Shown: positions 45,507-55,270 of the stretch, piece after piece | How positions within the stretch are numbered: position 1 is the stretch's first letter | Layout: each line of letters begins with the position of its first letter | Assembly: GCA_021773095.1 (NCBI GenBank) | Contig: JAJFKR010000040.1 | Span: 1-64,000, forward strand | Reading direction: 5' to 3' | Origin: Woeseiaceae bacterium | Lineage (GTDB): Bacteria; Pseudomonadota; Gammaproteobacteria; Steroidobacterales; Woeseiaceae | DNA: 64,000 bases | Notes under the pieces: model-generated | Databases searched by the model: none | The model's input: only the letters and a program-made list of their open reading frames with translations | What the model was told of the DNA's origin: nothing | Program-made: the position numbers and the translations under genes

Positions 45507-47255
45507 ATGTCGAAATCCCGAAGGCTTGTCGCCGCCTTAAGTTTTTTCATGTTGCCCGTACTTGCCTTCGGGCAACAAACCAGCGATGCAGTTATTCGAT
45601 ATGAGGATTTGCAGCACCCGGTTCTTGGCTCGTCAGGAATGGTGGCGGCACAGAATAGACAGTCGGCCGCGGTTGGCGCTCAGATACTGGCCTATGGTGG
45701 CAGCGCTGTCGATGCGGCGATCGCAACCGGTTTTTCGCTTGCGGTGACTCTGCCACGCGCTGGCAATCTGGGCGGTGGCGGTTTCATGTTGATCCATGAT
45801 GCAGCTAACGATGAAAACATCGCAATTGATTACCGTGAGATGGCCCCACAACGGGCGACCCGGGACATGTACCTGGACGAAAACGGTGATGTTGATACGA
45901 ATCGATCACGATTCAGCCACCTCGCTTCGGGCGTACCCGGAACGGTTAGCGGTTTTTACTTCGCACACAAGAAATTCGGCCGATTACCCTGGAAAGACCT
46001 CTTGCAGCCGGCCATAAAGCAGGCCCGGGACGGGATCGTAGTCAGCTACGACCTCGCTGAGTTCCTGCGGGGTCGCAAGGCCCGTTTGTGCCGCAATGCA
46101 GCAGCTTGTGCTTATTACTACAAGAGTGATGGCGGCTCGTACAATGCCGGTGACATTCTGGTGCAGGCCGATCTCGCAAAAACACTCGAACTCATAGCGG
46201 ATCGGGGCCCCGACGCCTTCTACAAAGGCAAAATAGCCAAATTGATCGCGGCAGAAATGGAGCGGGGTGGAGGCCTTGTCGATCTGCCCTCCCTGGCGGC
46301 CTACATGCCCGCAAGTCGCATCCCCTTGCGTGGCTCCTATCGCGGTTATGAAATTGTAACGATGCCGCCCACCAGTTCGGGCGGTGTGCACATTTTGCAA
46401 ATGCTGAATATTCTCGAGCATTTCCCGGTCGCAGACATGGGTGCAGGCAGTGCAGACAATGTGCACTTGCTCGCCGAAGTTGCGCGGCTCGCATACGCTG
46501 ATCGGTCGAAGCACCTTGGCGATCCGGATCATTACGACGTACCCATCGGCTGGTTGACCAGCAAGGAGTATGGCGAGGAACTGGCAGCCACGGTTGATCT
46601 GGGTGTAGCACGCGATTCTGAGGATGTCTTGCCGGGTGTTGTCCCGATGCACGAAAGCGAGGACACAACGCATTTCTCCGTGATGGACAGCGATGGCAAT
46701 GTTGTTGCCAATACGTACACGATGAATTTTTCCTTCGGCTCGGGTATTGCGGTGCCGGGTGCAGGATTCCTACTAAACAATGAGATGGACGACTTTTCCG
46801 CAAAAGCAGGTGTGATGAATGCGTTCGGCATGCTGGGTGGCGATGCCAACGCAGTTGCTGCCACAAAGCGGCCATTGAGCTCCATGACGCCAACAATGGT
46901 TTTCGCAGATGGCGAACCGTGGTTTGCGACGGGGAGCCCTGGCGGCAGTCGGATCATCACCGCCGTATTGCAAATGATTGTAAATATTGTTGATCACGAA
47001 ATGAATCTTGCTGAAGCGGCTAACGCACCGCGTATGCATCATCAGTGGTATCCAGACGTTTTATCCCTGGAGCCCGGGTTTAGCCCGGACACGATTCATT
47101 TACTGCAGGATCGCGGCCATGATGTTCAGATCGCGACGCACTCGAGCGGCAGTACACAAACTGTCGGTTTCCGCGATGGGTTGTTCCGTGGCGCATCGGA
47201 TACGCGCCGACCCAATGCCGGCGCGGTTGCTCCCGGGACTGGCCAGTCGGATTGA
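45507..47255 (+). CDS. ggt: Gamma-glutamyltransferase, periplasmic
   Basis: A 582-residue Ntn-hydrolase precursor from the ATG at 45507, with an open but overlapping frame upstream inside the Pit gene. The signal peptide (1-23) ends at A-F-G-Q. The autoprocessing site and catalytic threonine are in the D-T-T-H-F-S-V motif (about residue 390), and A-T-G-S-P-G-G-S-R-I-I-T matches the substrate-binding glycine loop. It cleaves glutathione and gamma-glutamyl peptides in the periplasm. The stop overlaps the start of the next gene. Confidence 0.95.
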   Translation: MSKSRRLVAALSFFMLPVLAFGQQTSDAVIRYEDLQHPVLGSSGMVAAQNRQSAAVGAQILAYGGSAVDAAIATGFSLAVTLPRAGNLGGGGFMLIHDAANDENIAIDYREMAPQRATRDMYLDENGDVDTNRSRFSHLASGVPGTVSGFYFAHKKFGRLPWKDLLQPAIKQARDGIVVSYDLAEFLRGRKARLCRNAAACAYYYKSDGGSYNAGDILVQADLAKTLELIADRGPDAFYKGKIAKLIAAEMERGGGLVDLPSLAAYMPASRIPLRGSYRGYEIVTMPPTSSGGVHILQMLNILEHFPVADMGAGSADNVHLLAEVARLAYADRSKHLGDPDHYDVPIGWLTSKEYGEELAATVDLGVARDSEDVLPGVVPMHESEDTTHFSVMDSDGNVVANTYTMNFSFGSGIAVPGAGFLLNNEMDDFSAKAGVMNAFGMLGGDANAVAATKRPLSSMTPTMVFADGEPWFATGSPGGSRIITAVLQMIVNIVDHEMNLAEAANAPRMHHQWYPDVLSLEPGFSPDTIHLLQDRGHDVQIATHSSGSTQTVGFRDGLFRGASDTRRPNAGAVAPGTGQSD

Positions 47256-48541
47256 ATAGTGAGACGTCGCCCGTCCTGACCCAGGCCGCGCGGCGTTACG
47301 CGATGGTGATTCTCGCCGTCGTCTATATGTTCAACTTTATCGATCGGCAGATTCTTGGGATATTGTTGCCGCAAATTCGTGATGAATTTGGCACCAGCGA
47401 TGCTTATCTGGGTTTTCTTTCCGGAACAGCTTTCGCACTTTTTTACGTGACGCTGGGCGTGCCCATTGCCCAATATGCTGATCGATGTAATCGCCGTAAT
47501 CTCATCGCCGTCGCGGTTGCACTATGGAGCGCCATGACCGCCCTGTCCGGTATGGCCGCCAATATTTGGCACCTGACGGCGGCTCGTATTGGCGTCGGCA
47601 TCGGCGAGGCGGGATGCAGTCCACCCGCCCACTCGATGATCTCGGACTATTTTCCACCTGAAAAACGCTCAACCGCGATGGGCTTTTATACGCTGGGAAT
47701 TTCGGCGGGCATCATGACGGCGTATCTTGCGGGCGGCTGGGTAGCGCAGAACATCGGTTGGCGTGAAGCGTTTCTTGTCGTCGGCATTCCGGGATTACTG
47801 CTGGCTGCCATTGTTCGGTTTACGTTGCAGGAACCGCAGCGCGGTTCATCGGAAAATCGGGTGATAGGCGAGTCGCAGCCCCGACTTGCCGAAGTTTTTC
47901 GATTTCTCATGGCTCGTCGTTCTTTCATGAATATGGCAATTGCAGCCGGCCTGTCGTCATTCGTTGGTTATTCGGCCATTAGCTTCCTGCCAAGCTTCAT
48001 GGTGCGTAGCTTTGGTATGGCGGAAGGTGAGATCGGCCTCTGGCTCGGACCAATATTGGGAATATCGGGTGGCATAGGTTTCTTTTTTGGCGGTTACTTC
48101 GCCGACCATCTTGGGCGCGGTAGTCATCGACGCGCGTTCAATTTTATCGCTGCGACCGTGTTTCTTACCGCAGGCCTTCTTGCGATGATGTTTTTGTCGG
48201 AGTCATCGAAAACGGCATTGCTGCTTTTCATAGTTCCTGCTGCCACCATGAATGTCTATCTTGCACCTGTGCTGGCACAGGCCCAAAGCCTGGTCGCATT
48301 ACGAATGCGTGCAACAACCTCTGCGCTTGTGTTGTTGATCATCAACGTAATCGGTTTGGCATTTGGGCCATTACTGACCGGGATGCTCAGCGATGCGCTC
48401 GAGCCGAAGTACGCCGAAGAGTCGATGCGCTACAGCCTTTTGATTGTGACGTCAGTGATATTGCCCTGGGCAGTCTGGCACTACTACCGTGCGGGTAAAT
48501 GGATTGACGGAGATCTGGCGCGCGCGACCGAGCACGACTAA
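47252..48541 (+). CDS. Major facilitator superfamily transporter (spinster-like)
   Basis: A 429-residue carrier with twelve predicted helices. I accept the TTG at 47252, which overlaps the ggt stop, because helix 1 begins at about residue 17 (Y-A-M-V-I-L-A-V-V-Y) and later ATGs would cut it. The F-N-F-I-D-R-Q-I motif in helix 1 and the loop 2-3 motif Y-A-D-R-C-N-R-R-N are typical of the spinster-like subfamily. The substrate is unknown; coupling to ggt suggests an amino acid or peptide breakdown product. Confidence 0.9.
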   Translation: MNSETSPVLTQAARRYAMVILAVVYMFNFIDRQILGILLPQIRDEFGTSDAYLGFLSGTAFALFYVTLGVPIAQYADRCNRRNLIAVAVALWSAMTALSGMAANIWHLTAARIGVGIGEAGCSPPAHSMISDYFPPEKRSTAMGFYTLGISAGIMTAYLAGGWVAQNIGWREAFLVVGIPGLLLAAIVRFTLQEPQRGSSENRVIGESQPRLAEVFRFLMARRSFMNMAIAAGLSSFVGYSAISFLPSFMVRSFGMAEGEIGLWLGPILGISGGIGFFFGGYFADHLGRGSHRRAFNFIAATVFLTAGLLAMMFLSESSKTALLLFIVPAATMNVYLAPVLAQAQSLVALRMRATTSALVLLIINVIGLAFGPLLTGMLSDALEPKYAEESMRYSLLIVTSVILPWAVWHYYRAGKWIDGDLARATEHD

Positions 48542-48584
48542 ACAGCCTGCAACCAAGGTACTGAGTATATTTTCGCGTGATAAG

Positions 48585-50504
48585 ATGCAACTCGATAATC
48601 GGCGCAGGAATAATCCTATTAGAACTCGCAAGCTGGTCTCCGGAAACCGCTCCATAATAGTGTCCGTCGCAGGGGTTTTTGCAACGGCCTTTTCATTTTC
48701 AGCTCAAGCCATCGAAGTCGAGACCCCGACGGTCGCGTTATCGGGAGTCGCCATGACCTATGCGGTTAGCGACGCGGCGTCGGGCGAAACAGTCAGCATA
48801 TCGATCGACGGCAAATCCTATACGGCCAGTGCGGATGAGAACGGACGAGCCGAATTCACAAATATCTCGATTGACGCAGCGGGACAATCATCTGTCACGG
48901 CAGTGGCGGGCGGGGCTTCGATCAGCGTCGATGTTCGCGTGATACCCGGCTGGGTTTCAGTGCTGCCTGCAGTTCTGGCAATCGGAACAGCACTAGCACT
49001 GCGCAACGTAATTCCGGCGCTGGTGCTGGGCATATGGCTGGGCGCTACCGCGCTGCAATCGTTTAGTTTGAGAGGTGCCGGGCTTGGTCTCCTGGACTCT
49101 TTTCAGGTATTTGTCAGAGGGGCGCTGGCGGATTCAGATCGTGCTTCCATCGTTCTGTTCACAATGATGATCGGTGGCATGGTAGGTATTATCACACGCA
49201 ATGGAGGCATGGCCAGCATTGTTCTGGCTATCGTCAGCAGGGCGAAGACTGCTGTCGCCGGACAGGTTGCGGTCTGGTTGATGGGGTTGATGATCTTCTT
49301 CGACGACTACAGCAACACGCTGGTGGTTGGAAATACGGCCCGTTCACTGACCGACCACCTGAAAATCTCTCGTGAAAAACTCGCCTACATCGTTGATTCA
49401 ACTGCTGCCCCAGTCGCATGTATCGCGCTGATAACCACATGGATTGGTTATCAGATTGGCCTTATCGATCAGGCGCTGGGAACGATTGACGGGCTGGCCG
49501 AATTGCAGGCCTACTCGGTTTTTATCAACTCGATTCCGTTTAGCTTCTACCCGATTCTGGCGATCGCATTCGTGTTGCTGGTTTCTTCCACAGGCCTTGA
49601 TTTTGGACCGATGTACAAGGCTGAAGTCAGAGCTCGTAACGGCAAGGTAAAACCGGAATCGGCTGAGGCGCTCCCTGCCCTCGAAGGTGAGGAACTGGCA
49701 CCGAAAGACAATATCCCGCTGCGTGCATTTAACGCGTTTATTCCTATCATCGTGATGATCGTCGCGTTGGGAGTGAGTCTGATCGCGCTCGGTGCAGGTG
49801 ATACGTTGACGAAAATACTGGAAACGACGGAGCCGTATAAGGCGATGATGTATTCGTCGTTTGTTGGTGTTCTGGTCGCAGCAGCGCTGACTATCGGCCA
49901 GGGAATTTTGTCAGTGCATGAGACGATCGATGCCTGGTATGGCGGTCTTCGAGCGACGTTGTTCGGCATGATTATTCTCGTTTTGGCGTGGTCGTTGTCA
50001 GACGTGACCGCGGCGTTGCACACAGCTTCGTATCTGGTGACACTGTTGGCTGGTTCGTTGCCTGTTGCCTTGATTCCGGCTATTGCCTTTATACTTGCAG
50101 CAATCACGGCCTTTACGACGGGAACAAGCTGGGGAGCTATGGCTATCCTTATGCCGTTGGTTATTCCACTTGCCTGGGCTGTCATGATTGTGCACGGCAT
50201 CGCGGACCCGAGTGGTATGCATATCATGTATTCGTCCATTGCCTGTGTTCTGGCCGGCGCGGTCTGGGGTGATCATTGCTCGCCCATTTCGGATACGACG
50301 GTATTGTCATCTATCGCCAGTGGTTGTAATCACATTGAGCACGTTCGCACACAACTGCCTTATGCACTGCTGGTTGGAGCTGCTTCTTTGTTCGTCGGCA
50401 CCATTCCGGCTGGCTTCGGCCTGCCGCCGTGGATTTCGATACTGGCCGGCATTGCAATTTTGTACGCAATTCTGAAGACGCTGGGGCGACGCGCGGAGGC
50501 CTGA
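48585..50504 (+). CDS. NhaC-family Na+/H+ antiporter-like protein with exported N-terminal domain
   Basis: A 639-residue protein from the ATG at 48585; the open frame begins at 48489 inside the MFS gene. A signal-like helix (about residues 24-42, ending S-A-Q-A) precedes a small beta-rich domain (about 45-120, with repeated T-V-S-I-S-I and S-V-T-A-V-A patterns). About eleven membrane helices of the NhaC/DUF401-like type then follow, with F-F-D-D-Y-S-N-T-L-V-V-G-N and G-T-S-W-G-A-M-A. The front domain looks periplasmic and is an unusual addition. Other NhaC-like proteins carry amino acids or organic acids, so ion specificity is uncertain. Confidence 0.85.
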   Translation: MQLDNRRRNNPIRTRKLVSGNRSIIVSVAGVFATAFSFSAQAIEVETPTVALSGVAMTYAVSDAASGETVSISIDGKSYTASADENGRAEFTNISIDAAGQSSVTAVAGGASISVDVRVIPGWVSVLPAVLAIGTALALRNVIPALVLGIWLGATALQSFSLRGAGLGLLDSFQVFVRGALADSDRASIVLFTMMIGGMVGIITRNGGMASIVLAIVSRAKTAVAGQVAVWLMGLMIFFDDYSNTLVVGNTARSLTDHLKISREKLAYIVDSTAAPVACIALITTWIGYQIGLIDQALGTIDGLAELQAYSVFINSIPFSFYPILAIAFVLLVSSTGLDFGPMYKAEVRARNGKVKPESAEALPALEGEELAPKDNIPLRAFNAFIPIIVMIVALGVSLIALGAGDTLTKILETTEPYKAMMYSSFVGVLVAAALTIGQGILSVHETIDAWYGGLRATLFGMIILVLAWSLSDVTAALHTASYLVTLLAGSLPVALIPAIAFILAAITAFTTGTSWGAMAILMPLVIPLAWAVMIVHGIADPSGMHIMYSSIACVLAGAVWGDHCSPISDTTVLSSIASGCNHIEHVRTQLPYALLVGAASLFVGTIPAGFGLPPWISILAGIAILYAILKTLGRRAEA

Positions 50505-50511
50505 GTGCAAG

Positions 50512-51462
50512 ATGGACAAGCACAGCAACGACTACGCAATAACGCGCAAAGACCTCCGCGGTACAACACCGGAACCGACATACGGTGGCGTCACATCGTT
50601 CATGCGCCGCAAGTACACCAAGATAATGACCGGCGTCGATGTTGCGGTTCTCGGTGTACCCTTTGATACGGCTACGACCAACCGTCCGGGTACGCGGTTA
50701 GGCCCGCGGGCGATTCGTAATGCGTCAACTATTATGGCGTGGGAACGTCCCTTTGGCATGGAGTTCGATCCGTTTGACAAGCTCGCGGTAGTTGACGCCG
50801 GAGATGCACATTTCGATTTCGGCCGGCCACTGAAAGTAGCGGACGCAATCGAGGCGGCAGCCTATGAAATTATTTCGCAAGGCCCCGGTCTCCTGACGTT
50901 GGGTGGCGATCACTTTATTGCCTATCCATTGATCAAAGCACACGTTAGAAAATTTGGCAGCCCGATTTCAATACTGCATTTCGATGCCCATACGGATACC
51001 TGGGCTGACGAAAATGAGCGCATCGATCACGGCACCATGTTTTGGTGGGCGACGAAGCAGGGCCTGTTAGATCCTGCCACATCGGTACAGGTTGGCATTC
51101 GCACGACGAACCCGGACACGATGAATTTCAATATTATCGATGCGCCGACAGTGCACTCGCAGTCGATCGAAACGACTATCGCCGAGGCGCGCAAACACCT
51201 CGGCGATACACCGGTCTATCTGACGTTTGATATTGATTGCCTGGATCCGAGCTACGCGCCGGGTACCGGAACCCCTGTTTGCGGCGGACTCACCAGTCAT
51301 CAGGCGATCTCAATTTTGCGCGGTCTCAAAGGGATCAACGTCATTGGAATGGACCTCGTAGAGGTTGCGCCTGCCTACGATGTCGGTGAGATTACCGCAT
51401 TGGCGGCGAGTCACTTGTCTATGGAAATGTTGTACCTGTACGCCAATCGCCCGGCGTCATAA
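50512..51462 (+). CDS. speB: Agmatinase/ureohydrolase family enzyme
   Basis: A 316-residue binuclear manganese ureohydrolase. Metal motifs are G-G-D-H, D-A-H-T-D and D-I-D-C-L-D-P, with the E-V-A-P-A-Y-D segment near the end. It would hydrolyse agmatine to putrescine and urea, or a related guanidino compound such as guanidinobutyrate; sequence alone does not separate these. It lies 7 bp after the NhaC-like gene and may be in the same transcript. Arginine-derived compounds from cyanophycin are possible upstream sources, by inference only. Confidence 0.88.
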   Translation: MDKHSNDYAITRKDLRGTTPEPTYGGVTSFMRRKYTKIMTGVDVAVLGVPFDTATTNRPGTRLGPRAIRNASTIMAWERPFGMEFDPFDKLAVVDAGDAHFDFGRPLKVADAIEAAAYEIISQGPGLLTLGGDHFIAYPLIKAHVRKFGSPISILHFDAHTDTWADENERIDHGTMFWWATKQGLLDPATSVQVGIRTTNPDTMNFNIIDAPTVHSQSIETTIAEARKHLGDTPVYLTFDIDCLDPSYAPGTGTPVCGGLTSHQAISILRGLKGINVIGMDLVEVAPAYDVGEITALAASHLSMEMLYLYANRPAS

Positions 51463-51504
51463 TCGGACAGTACGGACGGCCAGCGAAATCGGTGTCCTGC
51501 TTAC

Positions 51505-52188
51505 TCAGTTAACCGTTCTCGGTTCGCGGTCTGCTGGCATGTCGCCGGGCAGGAAAATATTGATAATCATCTCGGATATTTCCTCAAGCGTCTCCGGGTC
51601 GTCGATATCGATTCCGCTGGAACGCTTTAGTTCATTACCGAGCGCGAGCAAGCCGCCCGAACAGAGACGAATCATGCTGAAAAGGAGCGCTGGATTACCC
51701 GCCGGCGTGACACCCAGGTCCTGCAATTTCTTGATCATGCCGAATGTCGCATCGAAAACCGCCTTCAGATGTGTGTCGATCAACCAGTTCAGCCTTGGGC
51801 TTGGGTAATTCGCTTCCTGAATCATCACTTTGTGCAGGGCCGGATGACTTTTGGCGTAGTCAATGTAGGCGCGAATCAGCGCAGACATGCGAATCTTCGG
51901 ACACATGTTCCTGTGTTCATCCACTGATTTGGCCAGCGAATGTGTGAAAGCGCTGAACAAGTGGTCTGCGGCCGCACGCCAAAGCTGGTCTTTGTTTTTG
52001 AAGTGATACGTTATCAGCGGATGATGGACGCCTGCGCGTTCTGCGATGTCACGTGTCGATGTACCCTTGAAGCCATTCTCGGAGAATGCCTCGATCGCGG
52101 CGTCGAGAAGTTTTTGCTGGGTAACGACGCTGCGTTGTTGTTGTTTTCGCGCGGGTTGGTCCGGCAGCGAGACAGTTTCTTCCAACAC
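51505..52188 (-). CDS. TetR-family transcriptional regulator
   Basis: A 227-residue regulator. An N-terminal helix-turn-helix (A-I-E-A-F-S-E-N-G-F-K-G-T-S-T-R-D-I-A) is preceded by a Q- and R-rich stretch. The ligand domain resembles the CerR/AcrR type with C-terminal TetR_C. It is convergent with the agmatinase gene. The 102-bp gap before the TonB fusion gene is the only nearby control region, and no clear palindrome was seen in it. Target genes are unknown. Confidence 0.9.
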   Translation of the reverse strand: MLEETVSLPDQPARKQQQRSVVTQQKLLDAAIEAFSENGFKGTSTRDIAERAGVHHPLITYHFKNKDQLWRAAADHLFSAFTHSLAKSVDEHRNMCPKIRMSALIRAYIDYAKSHPALHKVMIQEANYPSPRLNWLIDTHLKAVFDATFGMIKKLQDLGVTPAGNPALLFSMIRLCSGGLLALGNELKRSSGIDIDDPETLEEISEMIINIFLPGDMPADREPRTVN

Positions 52189-52290
52189 TGTTTTATTTCC
52201 AAACTGGACGAATTCTCCTAACCATAGCGGGAATTGGCTAGCTGGTCCAGTATGGGAATATTTTACCGTATAGAATCGAGACTTGGCGTG

Positions 52291-55026
52291 TCACTCAAGC
52301 GCAAACAACATTCGGACACCGACAAGTTTCTCGATAACTTCACCGTTCTCGACGGCCGGTTCAAATTGCCACTTTTCAACCGCTTTTACGGCCGAATTGA
52401 CGAAGGTATCGCCAGGTTCTGAATTGCGCACGTCGACGTCCCTGACGGTACCATCGGTGGTCACGGTAAAGACCACATCGACCCAGCCAGAAAGATTGCG
52501 GCGCTGCGCCGCACGGGGGTACCTCGGTGCCACGTATTTCGTGCGCTTTAGTGAGCTCACAGCAGCAGGTCGTTCAGTGGGCGTTTGTGCAGTTGCCGAA
52601 TCGACCGCTGTGGCAGAGGCATTCCCACTCGTGTCTGCAGCCGCTTGTGCCTCGCGGGCCAGCCGGTCTGCTTCGGCCAGCCGATCTGCTTCGGCCAGCC
52701 GATTTGCTTCGGCCAGCCGATCCGCTTCGGCCAGTCGTTCTGCTTCGGCCAGTCGATTCGCTTCAGCCTGTCGTTCTGCTTCAGCCTGTCGATCAGCTTC
52801 GGCCTGCCGATTTGCTGCGGCGCGTTGTTCGGCCGCCACTTTGCGATCATTCTCGATACGTCGTTGCTGCTCTATAACGGCTGCCCGCGCGTTCGCCAGT
52901 GCCGTAATTGTCGATTCCACGTCACTGCTGGCGGAATCGAGGGCACGCGCATCGGCCAATATATCTTCGGCCGCTGCAAGATCACCATTGTCGATTTCTG
53001 TTCGTGCCTGCATGGCAAGCTTGCCGGCGATCGCACTCAGTCCCTGGCGAGCGGCGGTATTCCCGGCATCATTCGACAAGACGAGCTCGTAATAGTAGCG
53101 GGCGTTGTCATTAGCCGGACTTAAGAGGTCGCCGCTATCAAGTCTTGCGGCCGCCTTGGTCAGTACGTCGTCACTTTGCTGAGCGCTGCGTGCGCCGCTT
53201 AGTTCAGCAGCGATGGCCTCTATTTCTGTCGTGTCAGAGACATCAAGGTTGCGAGCCGCGCTCAATTCCGATGCCGCATCTTCAAACTGCCCGTCGCGAA
53301 TAGCGATGCGTGCCTGGTCGAGACGTTCGCGCAATTGCATCTGCGAAAGCTGTGCCTGCAGAAACGGCAGGCGCGCGTTTTGTGGGTCAATAGATGCTAC
53401 CCGCAATAATGCTGCCTCAGCATCATCAAGTCTTTTTTCAAGCATCGCTGTCTCGGCCATACCGAGCGCTTGTCCGATTACGTCTTCCAGCTCCCCGGCA
53501 TTGATGGAACTGTCCGGGTCAGGATCTGCATTTTCCGCAAGTTGCGGTACTTCATCAAGCAGCCCGTCAGCTTCGCTAATAGACGACGTTGTTACTACAC
53601 CCGCCGGCCGTACCTGAGGTGCGTCCGATCCGCGCAGTGACCAGAACGCTATACCCGCGATGACAACGATAAGCGCAGCACCGATACCCATGATCTTCGG
53701 ATTACGGAACATCGAGCCGCCGGAACCCATGTCGCCGTCAATCGATACATTGGCGGGCAGTTCTGCAATCGGGTCAACTTTGGCTGCGGATGTCTTTTTC
53801 TTGTCAGACGAGAGCTTCTTGCTGACGGTACCGATCAGGCCGGTGACGGTTTCCGTAAGGCTTGACTCATCCTGACCAAAAGCATTGGCGAGTCCGTCCT
53901 CGATCGGAGAACGGTCCTCCGGAGCCTTCGGGGACCCCAATGGCGGATCCGACGGTGCCGGTTTCGGCGCAGGTGCGAGCAACGGTTTCGGAACAATTTT
54001 CGCAACGGGTTTTAGCGTCGGCACAGGTTTTGATACAGGTTTTGGCGCGGGCTTGACTGCTGCCGGTTTTGCTGCCGGCGGAATACCATTGGACTTGAAT
54101 GCCGCGTCGGGTGCTTCGAGATGATGCTTAACAGAAGATTCAACAGCGAGACGCGCGCGGCCCGGTGATACTGGCTTCAACAGGAAGCGATACACCTTGC
54201 CACGGTTGATGAGGTCCATTAGCATTTCGCCGTCATCGCGGCGGCCAGCAACGATCGATACCAGCCTGGGCGATCCCTTGCGGAGGTGTTGCGTCAGCTG
54301 TTCGATTTTTTCACCGACCATCGCGGCATCGACGACCGCGACACCGATTTTGTGCTTGCGAATGGCCTCGTTGGCCTGCCCCAGGGTGTTCGCGTAATAC
54401 ACTTTGTGCATGCCGCGTGAAGAGTCTTTGATGGTCTCAAGAAATTCCGTGTCTTTTGTCAGCACCAGGACATCTACAGCACGCGAGCCTATGCTCGCCG
54501 CCTCTGAAACTTTCTTCGGATCGAGAACCGGCATGCGGCCGGTTCCATCACTGATAATTGTCGAACCGTTTTCCGACGTTTCCATGATGATGTGTTCAGC
54601 AGAATGATCGACATCCGCAGTTGTATCGTTCGCGGATTCGGCCAGCGCCATCAAGCGCATCTGGCGTGTTGCATTTTCAACAAGCTTGAGGAGGCCATCG
54701 CCCGTAACGTTGCCGCTTACTACCTGGAAAACTTCCTCATCACCGACCAATGCTTCGATATCAGTAGTGGCATTGCCAGCCAGCAATATACCGATAGTAT
54801 CCGGCGAACGTTTCTTTGCCTCACGAAGGGCGTCAAGCCCGCTCATTCCAGGCAGGTCGTGAGCCGTAATGATTACATTGATCGGAGTTTCGACCAGCGT
54901 GTTGAGTGCTTCGCTTCCGCTGGTGGCACAATGTACCGTATAGCGGTCGCCAAAACCCGAACTAAGATTGTCCAGGGTGTTTTGCTCACTATGCAGTATC
55001 AATACCTGTGTTTTGTATTCGTCCAA
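52291..55026 (-). CDS. TonB C-terminal protein with two degenerate receiver domains
   Basis: A 911-residue protein. Residues 1-120 and about 185-305 have receiver-like folds. The first lacks the phospho-acceptor (Ala at the expected position in T-A-H-D-L-P-G-M) and the acidic pair (H-S in place of D-D). The second keeps an aspartate (V-V-D-A-A-M) and lysine (L-L-K-P) but also lacks the acidic pair. A Pro/Ala/Lys-rich linker (315-370) and a single membrane helix (about 445-465) follow. After these come a periplasmic TPR-like helical region, an Ala/Glu/Arg repeat (about 735-790) and a TonB C-terminal domain (about 825-911: W-V-D-V-V-F-T-V, K-W-Q-F-E-P-A). The large cytoplasmic sensor-like part could couple a signal to TonB-dependent transport. 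No ExbB/ExbD genes are near. Confidence 0.85.
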   Translation of the reverse strand: MDEYKTQVLILHSEQNTLDNLSSGFGDRYTVHCATSGSEALNTLVETPINVIITAHDLPGMSGLDALREAKKRSPDTIGILLAGNATTDIEALVGDEEVFQVVSGNVTGDGLLKLVENATRQMRLMALAESANDTTADVDHSAEHIIMETSENGSTIISDGTGRMPVLDPKKVSEAASIGSRAVDVLVLTKDTEFLETIKDSSRGMHKVYYANTLGQANEAIRKHKIGVAVVDAAMVGEKIEQLTQHLRKGSPRLVSIVAGRRDDGEMLMDLINRGKVYRFLLKPVSPGRARLAVESSVKHHLEAPDAAFKSNGIPPAAKPAAVKPAPKPVSKPVPTLKPVAKIVPKPLLAPAPKPAPSDPPLGSPKAPEDRSPIEDGLANAFGQDESSLTETVTGLIGTVSKKLSSDKKKTSAAKVDPIAELPANVSIDGDMGSGGSMFRNPKIMGIGAALIVVIAGIAFWSLRGSDAPQVRPAGVVTTSSISEADGLLDEVPQLAENADPDPDSSINAGELEDVIGQALGMAETAMLEKRLDDAEAALLRVASIDPQNARLPFLQAQLSQMQLRERLDQARIAIRDGQFEDAASELSAARNLDVSDTTEIEAIAAELSGARSAQQSDDVLTKAAARLDSGDLLSPANDNARYYYELVLSNDAGNTAARQGLSAIAGKLAMQARTEIDNGDLAAAEDILADARALDSASSDVESTITALANARAAVIEQQRRIENDRKVAAEQRAAANRQAEADRQAEAERQAEANRLAEAERLAEADRLAEANRLAEADRLAEADRLAREAQAAADTSGNASATAVDSATAQTPTERPAAVSSLKRTKYVAPRYPRAAQRRNLSGWVDVVFTVTTDGTVRDVDVRNSEPGDTFVNSAVKAVEKWQFEPAVENGEVIEKLVGVRMLFALE
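52652..52812 (-). repeat. 18-bp tandem repeat encoding R(Q/L)AEA(D/E/N) units
   Basis: About nine 6-codon units in the TonB fusion gene give an alternating charged helix (RQAEAD, RLAEAN and so on), probably a long rod spanning the periplasm. Repeat number is likely variable between strains. Confidence 0.85.
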
Positions 55027-55270
55027 CGGTGCCTCGCCTCTTCCAAAGTCTTATGTCGAATCGCTTGCGCGGTCCTTGCGTCAAAAGAGTATAGCCTTGG
55101 CTATCCGGCGGATTGTAGAACAGCCGCGACTGAATGCTGGAACTGTGACGCGGCGCACAGTGAAAATGGCGGGCGCGTCACGTTTGCCTGAAATGCGCTG
55201 GGGAAATGCTCGGCCAGCCGCTGGGCTATTGGGATTGCGGCACTCTTGCAGTCCGGCAGCGAATCGTGAA

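Noticed and set aside
52652..52812. Possible CRISPR-like repeat array
   Set aside because: The 18-bp units are contiguous, in frame, without spacers, and encode a charged helical rod.
52283..53092. A Ser/Ala-rich open frame antisense to the TonB fusion gene
   Set aside because: Its repetitive sequence is the reverse reading of the 18-bp repeat in the real gene.
55027..55270. A possible short gene between the TonB fusion gene and thrS
   Set aside because: Open frames here extend into neighbouring genes antisense and lack start signals or recognisable sequence.
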